This document shows positions 31,364-41,558 of a stretch of DNA of 64,000 bases, piece by piece (position 1 is the first letter of the stretch; each line of letters begins with the position of its first letter). The position numbers and the translations under genes are program-made. Origin of the DNA: Paenibacillus sp. CC-CFT747. Lineage in GTDB: Bacteria; Bacillota; Bacilli; Paenibacillales; NBRC-103111. The stretch spans positions 1,059,001 through 1,123,000 of the forward strand of contig CP106741.1 of assembly GCA_030323305.1 (NCBI GenBank), written 5' to 3'. A model generated the notes under the pieces. The model did not search any database. It was not told the origin of the DNA and was given only the letters and a program-made list of their open reading frames with translations.

Positions 31364-31945
31364 TTAAGTGCGCTGTTCGGTGAGATACGTTTTGACTGAA
31401 GGAGCCTTATAAATCGAGAACTGCTTCAGAATCCCCTCTGGAGTATTATCTGTAATGACCATAGCACGATACTTCGATTGCATGAAATGGTCGCGTTCCA
31501 TAGCATCAAACATGGAGACAAGTGGATCAAAATATTGATTGATGTTCAGCAATCCACATGGCTTTTGATGCAATCCTAACTGACCCCATGTAAAGATCTC
31601 AAAATACTCTTCTAATGTTCCAGGTCCACCAGGAAGAGCAATAAACCCATCTGCCAATTCCGCCATCTTTGCCTTACGCTCATGCATCGAATCCACCATT
31701 ATAAGCTCTGTTAAGCCCGTATGCGCTATCTCACGGTTTTGAAGAAATTGAGGGAGTACTCCAATAACAGAACCTCCATGCTCCAGCGCAGCATTAGCAA
31801 CAATCCCCATTAGTCCGACATTAGCTCCACCGTAAATTAGAGTGATTTGTTGTTTGGCAAGCTCTTGTCCTAATTTAAGTGCGTTTTCTTTATAAATTGA
31901 AGAAGCTCCTTCACTAGAACCACAAAATACAGCGATTGATTTCAT
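31364..31945 (-). CDS. LOG-family protein (nucleoside-monophosphate phosphoribohydrolase fold)
   Basis: This is an intact 193-aa protein. It begins MKSIAVFCGSSEG, contains LIYGGANVGLMG and the family signature LPGGPGTLEEYFE (PGGxGTxxE), where Arg (ERKAKM) and Glu form the active site. Family members release the base from (N6-modified) AMP, as in cytokinin activation, or act on other nucleotides. It lies 18 bp after a MazG-like gene, suggesting a two-gene nucleotide-cleansing unit. Bounded by CTAACGGG elements on both sides. Confidence 0.87.
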   Translation of the reverse strand: MKSIAVFCGSSEGASSIYKENALKLGQELAKQQITLIYGGANVGLMGIVANAALEHGGSVIGVLPQFLQNREIAHTGLTELIMVDSMHERKAKMAELADGFIALPGGPGTLEEYFEIFTWGQLGLHQKPCGLLNINQYFDPLVSMFDAMERDHFMQSKYRAMVITDNTPEGILKQFSIYKAPSVKTYLTEQRT

Positions 31946-31963
31946 AACCCATCTCCGTTTGTT

Positions 31964-32261
31964 TTAATTTTCTGAATAACGTGCCTGAAGCTTTTGTTTA
32001 TGTGATATCAGGATATCATCAAGCGATATATCATATTTATTAGCGATCACAATGAGATTTCCTAAAACATCTCCAAGTTCTTCTGTTAATTCAGATTTAT
32101 TCTCTTGAAATGTGCCTACAACCTCATCTGGACGATCCCTACCAATCTCTAATGCACGAATTGCACGAGCTACTTCCCCAGTTTCCTCAGCAAGAAATCC
32201 AATACGGACAAATATATCTAAGTCTGACCAGTTACCATTGTTGAAATTCAATGATATCCAT
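31964..32261 (-). CDS. MazG-like nucleotide pyrophosphohydrolase (5' end unclear)
   Basis: This ~95-aa protein has the all-alpha NTP-PPase metal motif: FLAEETGEVARAI (EExxE) and LTEELGDVLGNLIVIA (ExxD). ATG at 32261 follows TTGGAGGGAAAC and begins MDIIEFQQW, as in MazG relatives, but is one base out of frame with the conserved body, so a single-base error near 32230-32255 is likely. It hydrolyses non-canonical NTPs to NMPs, which fits the adjacent LOG protein. Confidence 0.75.
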
Positions 32262-32389
32262 GTTTCCCTCCAACATAACAAGATTGCTCGATCTCAAAAA
32301 CTCGAAAATCATAATACCATATTGAAGTTTAATAATCTATTTAGCCAATTTCATCGGTTGCTTTCTGTGAATTAATCATTGGAACTAAC

Positions 32390-32467
32390 CTAATCTGCCC
32401 GTTAGCTGAACAAGCGGCCGATAATGTCGGCCGCTTGTTGTCGTTGCGTTGTACCCGTTAGTTCAAT
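32390..32467 (-). repeat. CTAACGGG element (type A)
   Basis: Left TAATCTGCCCGTTAGCTGAAC, hairpin CAAGCGGCCGATAATGTCGG..., right GTACCCGTTAGTTCAATTT. The NIPSNAP stop TGA (32463-32465) overlaps the right box. Confidence 0.85.
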
Positions 32468-32789
32468 TTCCCAATCTGAAAAATTCAGCTTGATTCATAA
32501 AATATACATCAATATTATCGATTATGAGCCCTCCGTTTTCTTCCGAGTTGCTTTTTACTTGAATCCATTCGTTGTCTTTCTTAAACTGCTCCCATAGCCT
32601 TTGACGCTGCGCCATATCCTTAAATTCCATCACATAGTATAGTTTATTTTGGCCTGTTGCATCTATCCAGAAATTCACGACCTTCATTCCCAGTCTTGTA
32701 AAAATTTTAAACGTATGCTCCTTAAATCTGTCTTGAATGGCATCCATTCGACCTTCGTAAATCGTATAGATTCGCAACTCGTATAGCAT
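32463..32789 (-). CDS. NIPSNAP-family protein
   Basis: This is an intact 108-aa ferredoxin-like (dimeric alpha-beta barrel) protein. ATG 32789 follows GGGAGGAAATAAC. It starts MLYELRIYTIYEGRMD and contains LYYVMEFKDMAQRQRLWEQF, typical of the family. Function is not established in bacteria; some relatives are small enzymes or sensors. Its stop codon lies in a repeat box. Confidence 0.82.
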   Translation of the reverse strand: MLYELRIYTIYEGRMDAIQDRFKEHTFKIFTRLGMKVVNFWIDATGQNKLYYVMEFKDMAQRQRLWEQFKKDNEWIQVKSNSEENGGLIIDNIDVYFMNQAEFFRLGN

Positions 32790-32988
32790 GTTATTTCCTC
32801 CCTGAATGAATCTGATTGGTAATCCAGCACACATCTATTTCGACTTTTTAAAAATCAGATCGAGCGCATTCTCTCTGGACCATCATGCTAACCTCTGCCC
32901 AGGCGTACGGCATATGACAATATCAACACCTTCTCATGGATCGCTATGTTATAAGTTTACGCTTCCGTCGACACCACCTCACCGCGGC

Positions 32989-34640
32989 TCAAACCTGCGG
33001 CTCATCCGTTCGCGGTTCAGCTCCAGCCTCTTGAATGCTCTCCTCCAACTGTCCCTCGGGCGTTAACCGAAAGACAATATGACGTATCCAGCGGTCGTCG
33101 TCACGTTTCGGGTAATCGACCCGATAATGTCCGCCGCGGCTCTCTTCGCGTCGCAGAGCAGCTTTCGTAGTAAGCAACGCGCAAGTAAGCAAATTGGCAA
33201 ATTCATATTCTTCCTGCTTCGTTAATGCCCCGTCAAGGAACGCGACTTGTCGCTTCAGCTCGTCCAATCCGCGCTGGAGCCCCTTCGCATCGCGCCTTAT
33301 ACCGGCTTCGCGCAGCATAATTTTTTGCAGCTTCAGCCTTTTTTCCACAATCGACTGCTGCTGCGGCTCTTGCCGATGCGTCGCCACGCAAAGCTGCTGC
33401 ACCCCTGGCCAAGCGGCGGCAGCGCTGCGATCCGCTCGATAATGCGGCGGCCGAACACAATCGCCTCGGACAGCGAATTGCTGCCCAGCCGATTGCCTCC
33501 GTGCACGCCAGTAGACGACACTTCTCCGCAGGCAAACAATCGTTTCACCGCTGTCTCCCCATGCAGATCCGTCTTGACGCCGCCCATCATATAGTGGGCT
33601 GCCGGTGCAACCGGGATCCAGTCCGTGGACAGATCGAGCCCAAATGGCAGACAGAAGTCGTAGATGGTTGGAAAGCGGCGCTTGACGAATTCTTCCGATT
33701 CATGCGTAATATCAATGTAGACAAAAGTCGACTTCGTTGCTTCCATCTCATCGAGAATAGCTCTCGCTACAACATCGCGCGGAGCCAGTTCAAGCTGCTC
33801 GTGATATCGGGCCATGAAGCGCTCACCCTTAATGTTGCGCAGGATCGCCCCCTCGCCGCGAACCGCTTCGGAAATCAGAAACCGCGGAGCACCCGGATAG
33901 CACAAGGCGGTCGGATGAAACTGGACTAATTCGACGTCGCGAATTTCCGCACCGGCTCTAAGAGCGATCGCGATGCCGTCGCCCGTAGCAATGTCCGGAT
34001 TCGTCGTATAGCGGAACAGTTGTCCTGCCCCTCCGGAGCACAGAATCGTTGCGTCCGCCTCCACCACGACTCTTGTCCCATCCGGCTTCTGCACAAGTGC
34101 GCCGCGGCATTCGCCATTCTCGGTCAACAGATCGATCACATAATGGTCATCCCACAGCTCGATGTTCGGGTCTAGCTTCGTCCGTTCAGACAGCGAGCGT
34201 ACGATCTCCGCCCCCGTCGCATCCCCATGGGCATGCAGGATACGTCGATGGCTATGGGCCCCTTCTTTTGTCAAGGCCAATTCGCCGTTCTCCTCGTCAA
34301 ATACGGTCCCCATTCGAATCAGGTCGCGGACGCCGTCCGGCCCTTCGTGGACAAGCACGCTAACCGCTGCTTCGTCACACAAACCCGCTCCGGCAACCAA
34401 AGTGTCTTGCCTATGAAACTCCGGCGAATCTTCATCGGAGATGGCCGCCGCGATGCCGCCTTGGGAGTATCGGGTATTGCTGTCGAGCAGCGATTTTTTC
34501 GTAATCATTAACACCGACTTCGTTTCGCTCGCTTTAATCGCCGTAAACAATCCGGCAATCCCCGCCCCTATGACGATCACATCCGTCCGGGCGCGAGGGA
34601 GCTGCTGCATATCGAAATCGACCAAATAACGTGGGAACAT
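32989..34640 (-). CDS. nadB: L-aspartate oxidase (frameshifted)
   Basis: This FAD enzyme, ~550 aa, oxidises L-aspartate to iminoaspartate for NAD synthesis. FAD-binding TDVIVIGAGIAGLFTA is at the N-terminus; NTRYSQGGIAAA and GAHSHRRILHAHGDATG are succinate-dehydrogenase/NadB signatures; HYMMGGVKTDLHGET and GEVSSTGVHGGNRLGSNSL line the active site. One G is missing at 33404-33407 after LGQG; repair gives VQQLCVATHRQ and the helical C-terminal domain. It is GC-rich, unlike the neighbouring cassettes. nadA and nadC are not adjacent. Confidence 0.9.
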
Positions 34641-34676
34641 GAGGTCAGGTCACCTCTAGATTCAAAGTAGCGCATG

Positions 34677-34806
34677 CTACTTCACTTGCAGCATGCGTTC
34701 TAAGGAAAGTCGGGCTTTGTTGGCGATGTCTTCGGGCATCGGCCGTCGGCCCATGATCATCCCGAGGATTGGCGAGCCCAGGGCGACACCGTAGGCATAG
34801 CCGGTA
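34677..34806 (-). pseudogene. C-terminal fragment of a TetR-like or related protein
   Basis: About 42 codons read GYAYGVALGSPILGMIMGRR then PMPEDIANKARLSLERMLQVK and stop, with no start. It looks like the C-terminal helix region of a regulator. It abuts a truncated tautomerase, so a deletion probably joined two broken genes. Confidence 0.4.
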
Positions 34807-34807
34807 A

Positions 34808-34966
34808 TCAGTTAACCAACCGAAGAGATCGAGACGTGAAGTTCTGGAACCGGTCGTTCGCCGGGACGTTCAACGTGTCGATCATCGCCTGATACACGGT
34901 ATCCCCTACTTTCTTTTGATACTCCGCCGATTTTCCCTTCATCAATGCGATGCGTATGAATGGCAT
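34808..34966 (-). pseudogene. Tautomerase-family protein, truncated
   Basis: It starts MPFIRIALMKGKSAEYQKKVG with the catalytic N-terminal Pro after Met, continues DTVYQAMIDTLNVPANDRFQ and then diverges to a stop after 52 residues. The usual second half (~80 aa) is missing. Confidence 0.6.
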
Positions 34967-35087
34967 GCCGCACGCTTTTTGGCGTGTTTGGTATGATTGA
35001 ATCTTAGCACGATAACCTCTATGCTAAGAATGCAGGCGAGTTCGTGCGAAGAGTTCGTGTAAGTTCGTGTTTTCGGGAGGAGATCGG

Positions 35088-37656
35088 ATGGCGAATAATC
35101 AAGAGGACCGGATATGGCCGGAAGAGATGATTCGCAGACTGCGACAGAGACCAAGCCCAGTCGGAAAGGCAAAGCTGCGGCAGATTGATCTGTCCAAGCG
35201 GATCGGGGTGGAGACAAGGACGATTCAGCAGTGGGAGAATGGCGAGCGGCTGCCGAGCGCTCCTAATCTGCAATTGCTGATTCAAATATATGTAGTAGAA
35301 CAAAAGTTTCTTCGCGGTTCCGAAAGAGCGGAGGCTCAGTTACTTTGGGAGACGGTCCGTCGATTCCATGACGACAGGTCGGGGAACGGCCGGGTGTACC
35401 CTCTCTTTGACGAACAATGGTTCGAAGCGATTCTCGCGGATGCTTCTGCGGGAAGCGAGTCTGACGTTCATTCCGGCATCCGATCGGGAGGTTCGCAGGT
35501 TCGCAGGTCCGATGCATCGCCGCAAAATGCAGCCGTGAAATACGGGCCAACGAATCTACCCAGTAGAATGTCCTCGTTTATCGGTCGCCTCGAACAGGCC
35601 CAGGAGATTCGGCAACTTCTTGCCGACTCTCCTCTCGTCACGCTTGCGGGTCCCGGGGAGCGGCAAGACGCGTCTAGCGTATAAGGTCGCTTCGGACGCC
35701 TGTCATTGTTATCCTGACGGCGTATGGCTATTCGAGCTTGCTTCGGCCATGGATATGCTCTCGGCTCTGAGAATCATCGCATCGGTATTGGACGTCAAGG
35801 AACAGAAGGAAAGGCCGCTCATCGAGTCCTTGCTGGACCATATCCGGAACAAACGCATGCTTCTCGTGTTCGACAACTGCGAGCACTTGATTGATTTCTG
35901 CTCTGCTCTCATCGAGCGGTTGTTGTCGGCCGCTCCTTCGATCGCCATTTTGGCCACCAGCCAGGAGCCACTGAACATCGGCATGGAGTGCGTATGGAGG
36001 GTTCCGCAGCTCACTTTCCCCACGGAGAATGAGTTGCGGGATCATGTAGGATATGACGCCATTCTGTCCTGCGAGTCCGTTCAGCTGTTTATCGAGCGCG
36101 CGACCGCCCTATCTCCTTCCTTCCGCGTTATGGAAGAGGATTTGAAGATCGTCGGACGGATCTGCGAACGTCTGGAGGGCATTCCGTTGTCTATAGAGCT
36201 TGCAGCCGCCCGGACCAACGTGCTTAGTATTGAGCAAATCGACGAACGGCTGTCCGATTTGTTCGCCGTCCTTACCGCCGGGAAGAGAACGGCTGCCCCC
36301 CGTCATCAATCGCTTCGAGCCACCCTGGAGTGGAGCTTCACCCTGCTCACGGAGCAAGAGCGTCAGCTGCTGCGGAAGCTGAGTCCGTTTACCGGGGGAT
36401 TCGAGCTGGAAGCGGTCGAATACATATGCGCGGATGAAGAATCGAACCCTTCTCTCGGATGGTTCGATCGTCAGGAAGCCTTAGATTTGGTTGCTAGCCT
36501 ATACAATAAATCGTTTCTATCTGTTGATTCAGCAAGTGCTGGTCCTAGACGAAGATATTCGATGCTCGAAACAATTAAACAATTTGGAATCGAACAATGG
36601 GAGAAGCACTGCACGGACGAGGAACGCGAACGGCTTAACAGCCGCTTCGTCGACCACTACTGTCGGTTGGTCGAGAGAGCGGAACGGGGATTCCGAAGTC
36701 GGAACCGGGATGCCGCATTCGCGGCGATTCAGCAGGAATACGCTAACATCCGTTCCGCGCTGAGAAAAGCCTGCGATCTTCCGCGGGAGGCGGGAGCCGC
36801 AGTGAGAATGGCGTCCTGCCTCTATTATTATTGGCTGCATGAAGGTACCTTGCAGGAAGGATCCGCGCAGCTTCGATCGGCTCTCGCGACGCATAGTCAA
36901 GCTTCCGTTCAAGAACACGCGGTCAAAGCTAAGCATGGTCTTAGCGTGTTGCTATGGGTCATGGGAGAAATCGAGGAAGCCGAAAATTTGGCCAGACAAA
37001 GCGCGGATGAAGCTCGCAAGCTCGGACATCCGGCGCTCTTGGCATCTCAGCTTCGAATGCTGACTCAGCTGGCTTCGCGTTCGGGCTTAGCGGACGAAGC
37101 GATCCGGCTAGCGGAAGAAAGCGTGCTTCATGCCAGGGATTCAGGTGACGACTGGAACCTCGCGTCATCCTTAAGCTCTCTGGGCAACATCCTGCTGGTG
37201 CAACAGAAGTGGGAACAGGCTGAACCCTTGTTCATCGAAAGTTCAACGCTATTCGAGAAAGCAAAAGACGATTTGGAGTTGTCGGGACCTTTGCGGGCAT
37301 TGGGATATATTGCATTAAACCAGCGGAGGCCCAGAGAAGCGTTGGCACTTTTTAAGAGAAGCATTGCCATTTGTCAAACTTATCAGGGAACGTGGTTCCT
37401 CGCGCTAGGAGTCGAGGGGCTTGCAAGCACATTGTGCGGGCTGGAAGAATATCGCGCGGCAGCTATGTATATCGGCGTCTCCAAGAAGTTACGTGCGAAG
37501 CTTGGCTCCACGGCTCAGCCCCAGTTTCAAATGATTTACGAACAGGCGATACGAACCTGTAGGCTAGAATACGGCGATGAACCGTTTAACGAGGCAATTG
37601 CGATTGGAAGAGGAATGACAAGAGAACAGGCCGTTTCTTACGCGTTAGAGATGTAA
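35088..37656 (+). CDS. STAND-type regulator: HTH, NB-ARC-like ATPase, TPR (frameshifted)
   Basis: This is a ~856-aa protein. ATG 35088 follows GGGAGGAGATCGG. Residues ~25-75 are an XRE-like HTH (LRQIDLSKRIGVETRTIQQW). The NTPase has Walker A LAGPGGSGKTRLAYKVA after one G is restored at 35656-35659, Walker B KRMLLVFDNCEHL, sensor AILATSQEPL and GLPL-like LEGIPLSIELAAA. The C-terminal ~300 residues are TPR-like helices (AENLARQSADEARKLG, EEYRAAAMYIGVS). Such proteins switch between ADP and ATP states to control transcription or signalling. The flanking genes (nadB, Ldh-family) are on the other strand, so the target is unclear. Confidence 0.83.
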
Positions 37657-37955
37657 GGGGCACTGCCGAACGGAATGCATGAATGACGCCTTGCCCTACC
37701 GATGGCTCTATGTTTCTAGCCATCACCTTGAACGGCAATCCTTCGAGGGCGGCCCTTCGAACTTAGATCTGATTCTGCAATGACAAGTAGGAGGCCATCC
37801 CGCAAGGAATGGCCTATTCGTTAGGGACGGATTTCGGAGGTTTTCTTAAAAATCATCACTCCCAATGTTTATTCTAACGAATTAGACGAAGCGAATAAGT
37901 AATAAGTTATTATTGGAATTGGATTTTTTACTAAAATTTATTAGTTCGATATTCC
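37657..37955. other. Intergenic gap with one small hairpin
   Basis: AGGCCAT (37794-37800) pairs with ATGGCCT (37811-37817); this might terminate the STAND gene. Nothing else is recognised. Confidence 0.4.
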
Positions 37956-37980
37956 ACTAATCTGCCCATTAGCGTAATGA
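37956..37980 (-). repeat. CTAACGGG box at the Ldh-family stop
   Basis: Plus strand CACTAATCTGCCCATTAGCG then TAATG. The stop TAA (37969-37971) and the preceding TTA CGC (Leu-Arg) are inside the box, exactly as at the pyrF end. Confidence 0.65.
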
Positions 37981-39063
37981 TTCGAAATTCATATGGATAC
38001 CTGATCTGTTGCTGACACGAATAATGGAATCAAGTTGACTCTTGGGATATTCAATCCATCCCCTGCTCATTACTTGATTACTTATTTCAAAAGAATGATA
38101 GCCTGGATAGGTCTTAAACTGTTTCAAATAATCTTGAATTTGTTCGATCATAGGGGCGGAGTTAAATAATTTTGAGTCAAATGCAAATATTATAGCCCCT
38201 TCTCCCCAGGGTTTACCTGGTGCATTTCCAAAAAATCCCCCCGTTAATGCACCTGCAATAAACTCCATACCCATGGCTAACCAAAGACCTTTGGTTCCAC
38301 CCAAGGGCGGAAAAGATCCGCTGCTTCGATCTCCTTCGAGAATCTTGTACAATATATTTAAGTCTTGAGATGCCTCACCATTGGCATCTTGTACGATTCC
38401 AGGAGGAAGAATTCCATATTGGTCAGCAATTTCTTTTAGCCCGATCGCTGAGTGACGAACATCATGAGTACTTAAAGAACCGTCAAATAAAAAGGGCGGG
38501 GTCCCTGGTGCACCTATGGCAAGCGGATTATTACCAATAACATTTAGATCGGTAATGCCTTTATTCAGTAATGGGTTGTTTTGCGTTATTATTAACCCTA
38601 TTTGGTTTGCTGATAAAATCGGTTTTAATCCTTCTCCAATGATGTTCGGTTTAGGCACCGCGACGATCCCAATTCCATATGTATCCGCTAGGGATGATGC
38701 AAGTGACGCACCCTTCCTGGCGACTTCATCAGGCCAATTTCTATAAGTAGAAAAAACACGAGCTGAAATTGGTGTAATAGGCTCCGTTGTGACTTCCAAT
38801 CGCTTAGTTACCATTCCACTATTAATTCTATCAATAATGGATTCGAGCCGTGCCGTACCTCTTGGAAAATCACCAATAATATCACGATTGATTTGTATTT
38901 CTGTCCACGTGTTTACAACATAGTCATCTTCCACCCATTTGTGTAGAATGCTCTTACACCAATGAGTCATCTCCGAGATACTTATTTTTATGGATTCAGG
39001 CATTTGGTTCCATCCCTTTCCCTTTTCAAAATACAACCGAACATTTCTGAATAATTTTTCCAA
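37969..39063 (-). CDS. Ldh-family (malate/L-lactate/ureidoglycolate dehydrogenase-like) protein
   Basis: This is an intact 364-aa protein with a TTG start at 39063 after AAGGATATAA, or ATG at 39003. The NAD(P)H-binding fold of the LDH2 family is recognisable: PNIIGEGLKPILSANQIGL, DLNVIGNNPLAIGAPG, GGTKGLWLAMGMEFIAGALTG. The usual N-terminal R(G/A)xxSHG motif with the catalytic His is replaced by GDFPRGTARLES, so activity in the classical sense is doubtful. It may be a divergent or decayed member, or use another substrate. Bounded by repeat boxes on both sides. Confidence 0.75.
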   Translation of the reverse strand: MEKLFRNVRLYFEKGKGWNQMPESIKISISEMTHWCKSILHKWVEDDYVVNTWTEIQINRDIIGDFPRGTARLESIIDRINSGMVTKRLEVTTEPITPISARVFSTYRNWPDEVARKGASLASSLADTYGIGIVAVPKPNIIGEGLKPILSANQIGLIITQNNPLLNKGITDLNVIGNNPLAIGAPGTPPFLFDGSLSTHDVRHSAIGLKEIADQYGILPPGIVQDANGEASQDLNILYKILEGDRSSGSFPPLGGTKGLWLAMGMEFIAGALTGGFFGNAPGKPWGEGAIIFAFDSKLFNSAPMIEQIQDYLKQFKTYPGYHSFEISNQVMSRGWIEYPKSQLDSIIRVSNRSGIHMNFESLR

Positions 39064-39209
39064 TTATATCCTTCGACTCAGATGCACGCAACACTTATTT
39101 TTAAACATTCCTTCAATTTGTTACTACTCTAACGAGTTGAAGTTATCGATGGATACTGTAGCTCAACTTTTTTGCCCGTCCCTCGGCATCTCAAAAGTAC
39201 TGTCACTCC

Positions 39210-39290
39210 CTATCCTGCCCGTTAGCGGAACAAGCGGCCGATGATGTCGGCCGCTTGTTGTCGTTGCGTTATCGTTCCCGTTAGTCGAAT
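39210..39290 (-). repeat. CTAACGGG element (type A)
   Basis: Left CCTATCCTGCCCGTTAGCGG, hairpin AACAAGCGGCCG...CGGCCGCTTGTT, right CGTTCCCGTTAGTCGAAT. An upstream reading frame runs through it to the left box. Confidence 0.85.
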
Positions 39291-39401
39291 GATTAAAACA
39301 TCAATAGCGAACAAGTAGCTTTTCATGTCTGTTGAAAGTAAACCGCCTAACATTCCTTTTCCGAGGGCAGCTTTGTCCAATTGAGAACTGGGTAAATCCA
39401 T
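39222..39401 (-). CDS. Small ORF whose C-terminus is encoded by the repeat element
   Basis: A 59-codon frame starts at ATG 39401 (MDLPSSQLDKAALGKGMLGG), continues to FAIDVLIIR, and then reads the whole element as LTGTITQRQQAADIIGRLFR, stopping at CGC TAA of the left box. The frame is open further upstream without a start, so it may be the tail of a lost gene. I do not recognise the non-repeat part. Confidence 0.4.
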   Translation of the reverse strand: MDLPSSQLDKAALGKGMLGGLLSTDMKSYLFAIDVLIIRLTGTITQRQQAADIIGRLFR

Positions 39402-39472
39402 TAAGTTTGAACAACCCCTATTAGCCGTCAGCGCATATCCAGCGGCAAGCCTTTCCTCTCACAATCAAAGAA

Positions 39473-39499
39473 AAGCCGGCTGTAAATCGCTGCCGGCTT
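39473..39499 (-). terminator. Terminator of the sugar operon
   Basis: On the minus strand AAGCCGGCAGCGATTTACAG then CCGGCTTTTCTTT: an 8-bp stem with a T-rich tail, 13 nt after the SGNH stop. Confidence 0.7.
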
Positions 39500-39511
39500 G
39501 ATGTGTTGCTT

Positions 39512-40618
39512 TTATAGAAGCAGTGTTTTTAGTACCGGTTCCAGGGCATCAGCCATCCGCAGAAAACCAAGGTCCGTTGGATGCGTGCCGTCCACCGTGC
39601 ATTCGAAGTAGTCCCCATCCCCAAGTGATCCCGAGCCATCGAAGAAATAAAGATTCAAGTCACCCTGCTCCCGCAGCTCGTTGACAAGAGACTTTTCTAA
39701 ACGCTTGCGTTCCATCCGGGTCTCGTACAAGTGCGGGGTGAGCTCCTCACGCGCGTAACGAATCCGCGAGACAACCAGGATCGGCGTTACCGGATGAGCC
39801 TCCCTATAAATTCTAATAAATTCCGGGAGCGTCTTGCGGAAAAGCTCGGTGCTCACGCAATTGCCCTCATAATCAATGACCATACACGCAGGATCCTCGA
39901 TCTTCGAAACGATTTCGGCGACCTCCGGCTCTCCCTTTCCGTTCCCGGAAAAACCAAGATTAATAAACTCCAGCGGAATTCTGCGGCTCAAAATGTTCGG
40001 ATAAGCCATGCCGGGACGCGAGGCGCAGCCGCCCTGCGTAACCGAGGTTCCGTAGATAACGACCTTCTTCCCCGATGCATAGGGGGAGGAGCGGTTACGG
40101 CCGCACCCTCATCCAAACCAATCTCTATCCCCTCCACTCCCTGATAGAGCGGCAGGTTTAGAACGATATTGCGTATCGAAGCCTTCCAATCGGTAAACAA
40201 CGAACATTCGTACTCGGTGAGATTTAGGTCATATTTGGTTATATTGGCGTAACGCAGGGGGAGGAGGGTTCCGGGGAACCCACGTAGCAATCGACGCCGC
40301 ATTGTCCGGTTGCAGGCATATGGACCATGTTGGCTTTGCCTTTCAGCCTCACCCTTACCCATAGGCAGGAGGAGTCGGACTGAAACCGGATTTGCCCTCC
40401 CGCCGTATGATCAGCCAAGTGATCGACGGCTTCCGGAATGGTGCCGGAGGGCATAGTCGGCAGGCGGCGATAGATTCTTTCTTGTGCAAACCAAGCCAAT
40501 CCCGAAATTTGAAATGGCGGCTCCTTAGGGAATACCAACGAATCGGACCAGCGATCGTTTCCTGGGGACGCATTCCGGGATCGTATAACCCTATCCGATT
40601 CTCCTCTTTTCTTCCCAT
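39512..40618 (-). CDS. SGNH-type carbohydrate esterase (several frameshifts)
   Basis: This is the last gene of the transporter operon, ~370 aa. ATG 40618 follows AGGGAGGGAAAGGG. The N-terminal GxDLY-like beta domain (PFQISGLAWFAQERIYRRLP, then QCGVDCYVGSP) precedes a GDSL-type domain with the nucleophile in VVIYGTSVTQGGCASRPG, then INLGFSGNGKGEPE and the closing Asp/His in CTVDGTHPTDLGFL. Single-base losses near 40550, 40270 and 40092 (C runs) split the frame. The two-domain plan matches Firmicute acetyl-xylan-type esterases. No signal peptide, so it probably deacetylates imported oligosaccharides. Confidence 0.82.
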
Positions 40619-40691
40619 CTTCCCTTTCCCTCCCTAGTCTTTCTGAATGTCGGGACCGCCCACTCTCGGTTAATGCCGTACTTTCACCGGC

Positions 40692-41548
40692 TCAGCCCTT
40701 AACCGCACCTAAAGTGGCACCCTGCATAATCAGCCGTTGAAACAGGATGAAGACAATAACGGAAGGCACCATCGCAATCGTCACCCCGGCAAACAACGTC
40801 ACCCAGTCCGCGGTAAACTCCATCATTTTGTTGGCCTGGTACATCTGCACGGCAATGGTATATTTATTGGTATCGCTCAAATAGATAAACGGCCCCATGA
40901 AGTTGTTATAGTAGCCCAGGAATTTGAAAATCGCCACCGTCACAATCCCCGGAGTGGACAAGGGGACGATCACACGCCAGAACACCTGGAAGATCGAAGC
41001 TCCGTCGATATGAGCACTTTCCTCCAAATCCTTGGGCAGCGACTTCATAAAGCCTCCGAGCAGCATGAGATAGAACACGCTCTCCCCCAAGGAGGAAAGC
41101 AGGATTAACCCCGTTAAGCTGTTCGTCAAATGCAGCTCCCTCATGATCACATACTGCGGCACCAGGGCGTTAATCCCCGGCAGGAACAAGGAAAGCATAA
41201 TCAGGCCCCAGACCAGCTGCCGTCCCTTAAACTCCATTCGGGTTAAGGCATAAGCGTTCAGCGTAGTAAAGAACAAGCTGACGAAAAGGCTTCCCCTACA
41301 TAATAAAGCGTATTTAGCAGCGAACGGCCGAAGCCGTACTCGGTCCAGGCGTTAGAGTAATTGGACCACTGCAGCTTTTTGGGAAGGCTCCAAATGTCTT
41401 TGAAAAATTCCGGGTTGGCCTTCAGAGACTCATAGAACACCCATATCAAGGGAAACAGGATGGACAAAGCCCAGACATAGAGCACCAAACGCCACACAAC
41501 GTCCATAAACGTCTTTTTTCCTTCAATCTCCTCTTCTCCCCTCTTCAA
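40692..41548 (-). CDS. Carbohydrate ABC transporter permease, MalG type (frameshifted)
   Basis: This is a ~285-aa, six-helix permease. The N-terminus ends with the first helix (VVWRLVLYVWALSILFPLIW); the EAA loop is LEESAHIDGASIFQVFWRVI; the end MQGATLGAVKG is typical. One G is missing at 41291-41294; repair gives YYVGGSLFVSLFFTTLNAY. It starts 10 bp after the MalF-type partner gene. Confidence 0.88.
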
Positions 41549-41558
41549 AGATAGGCTT

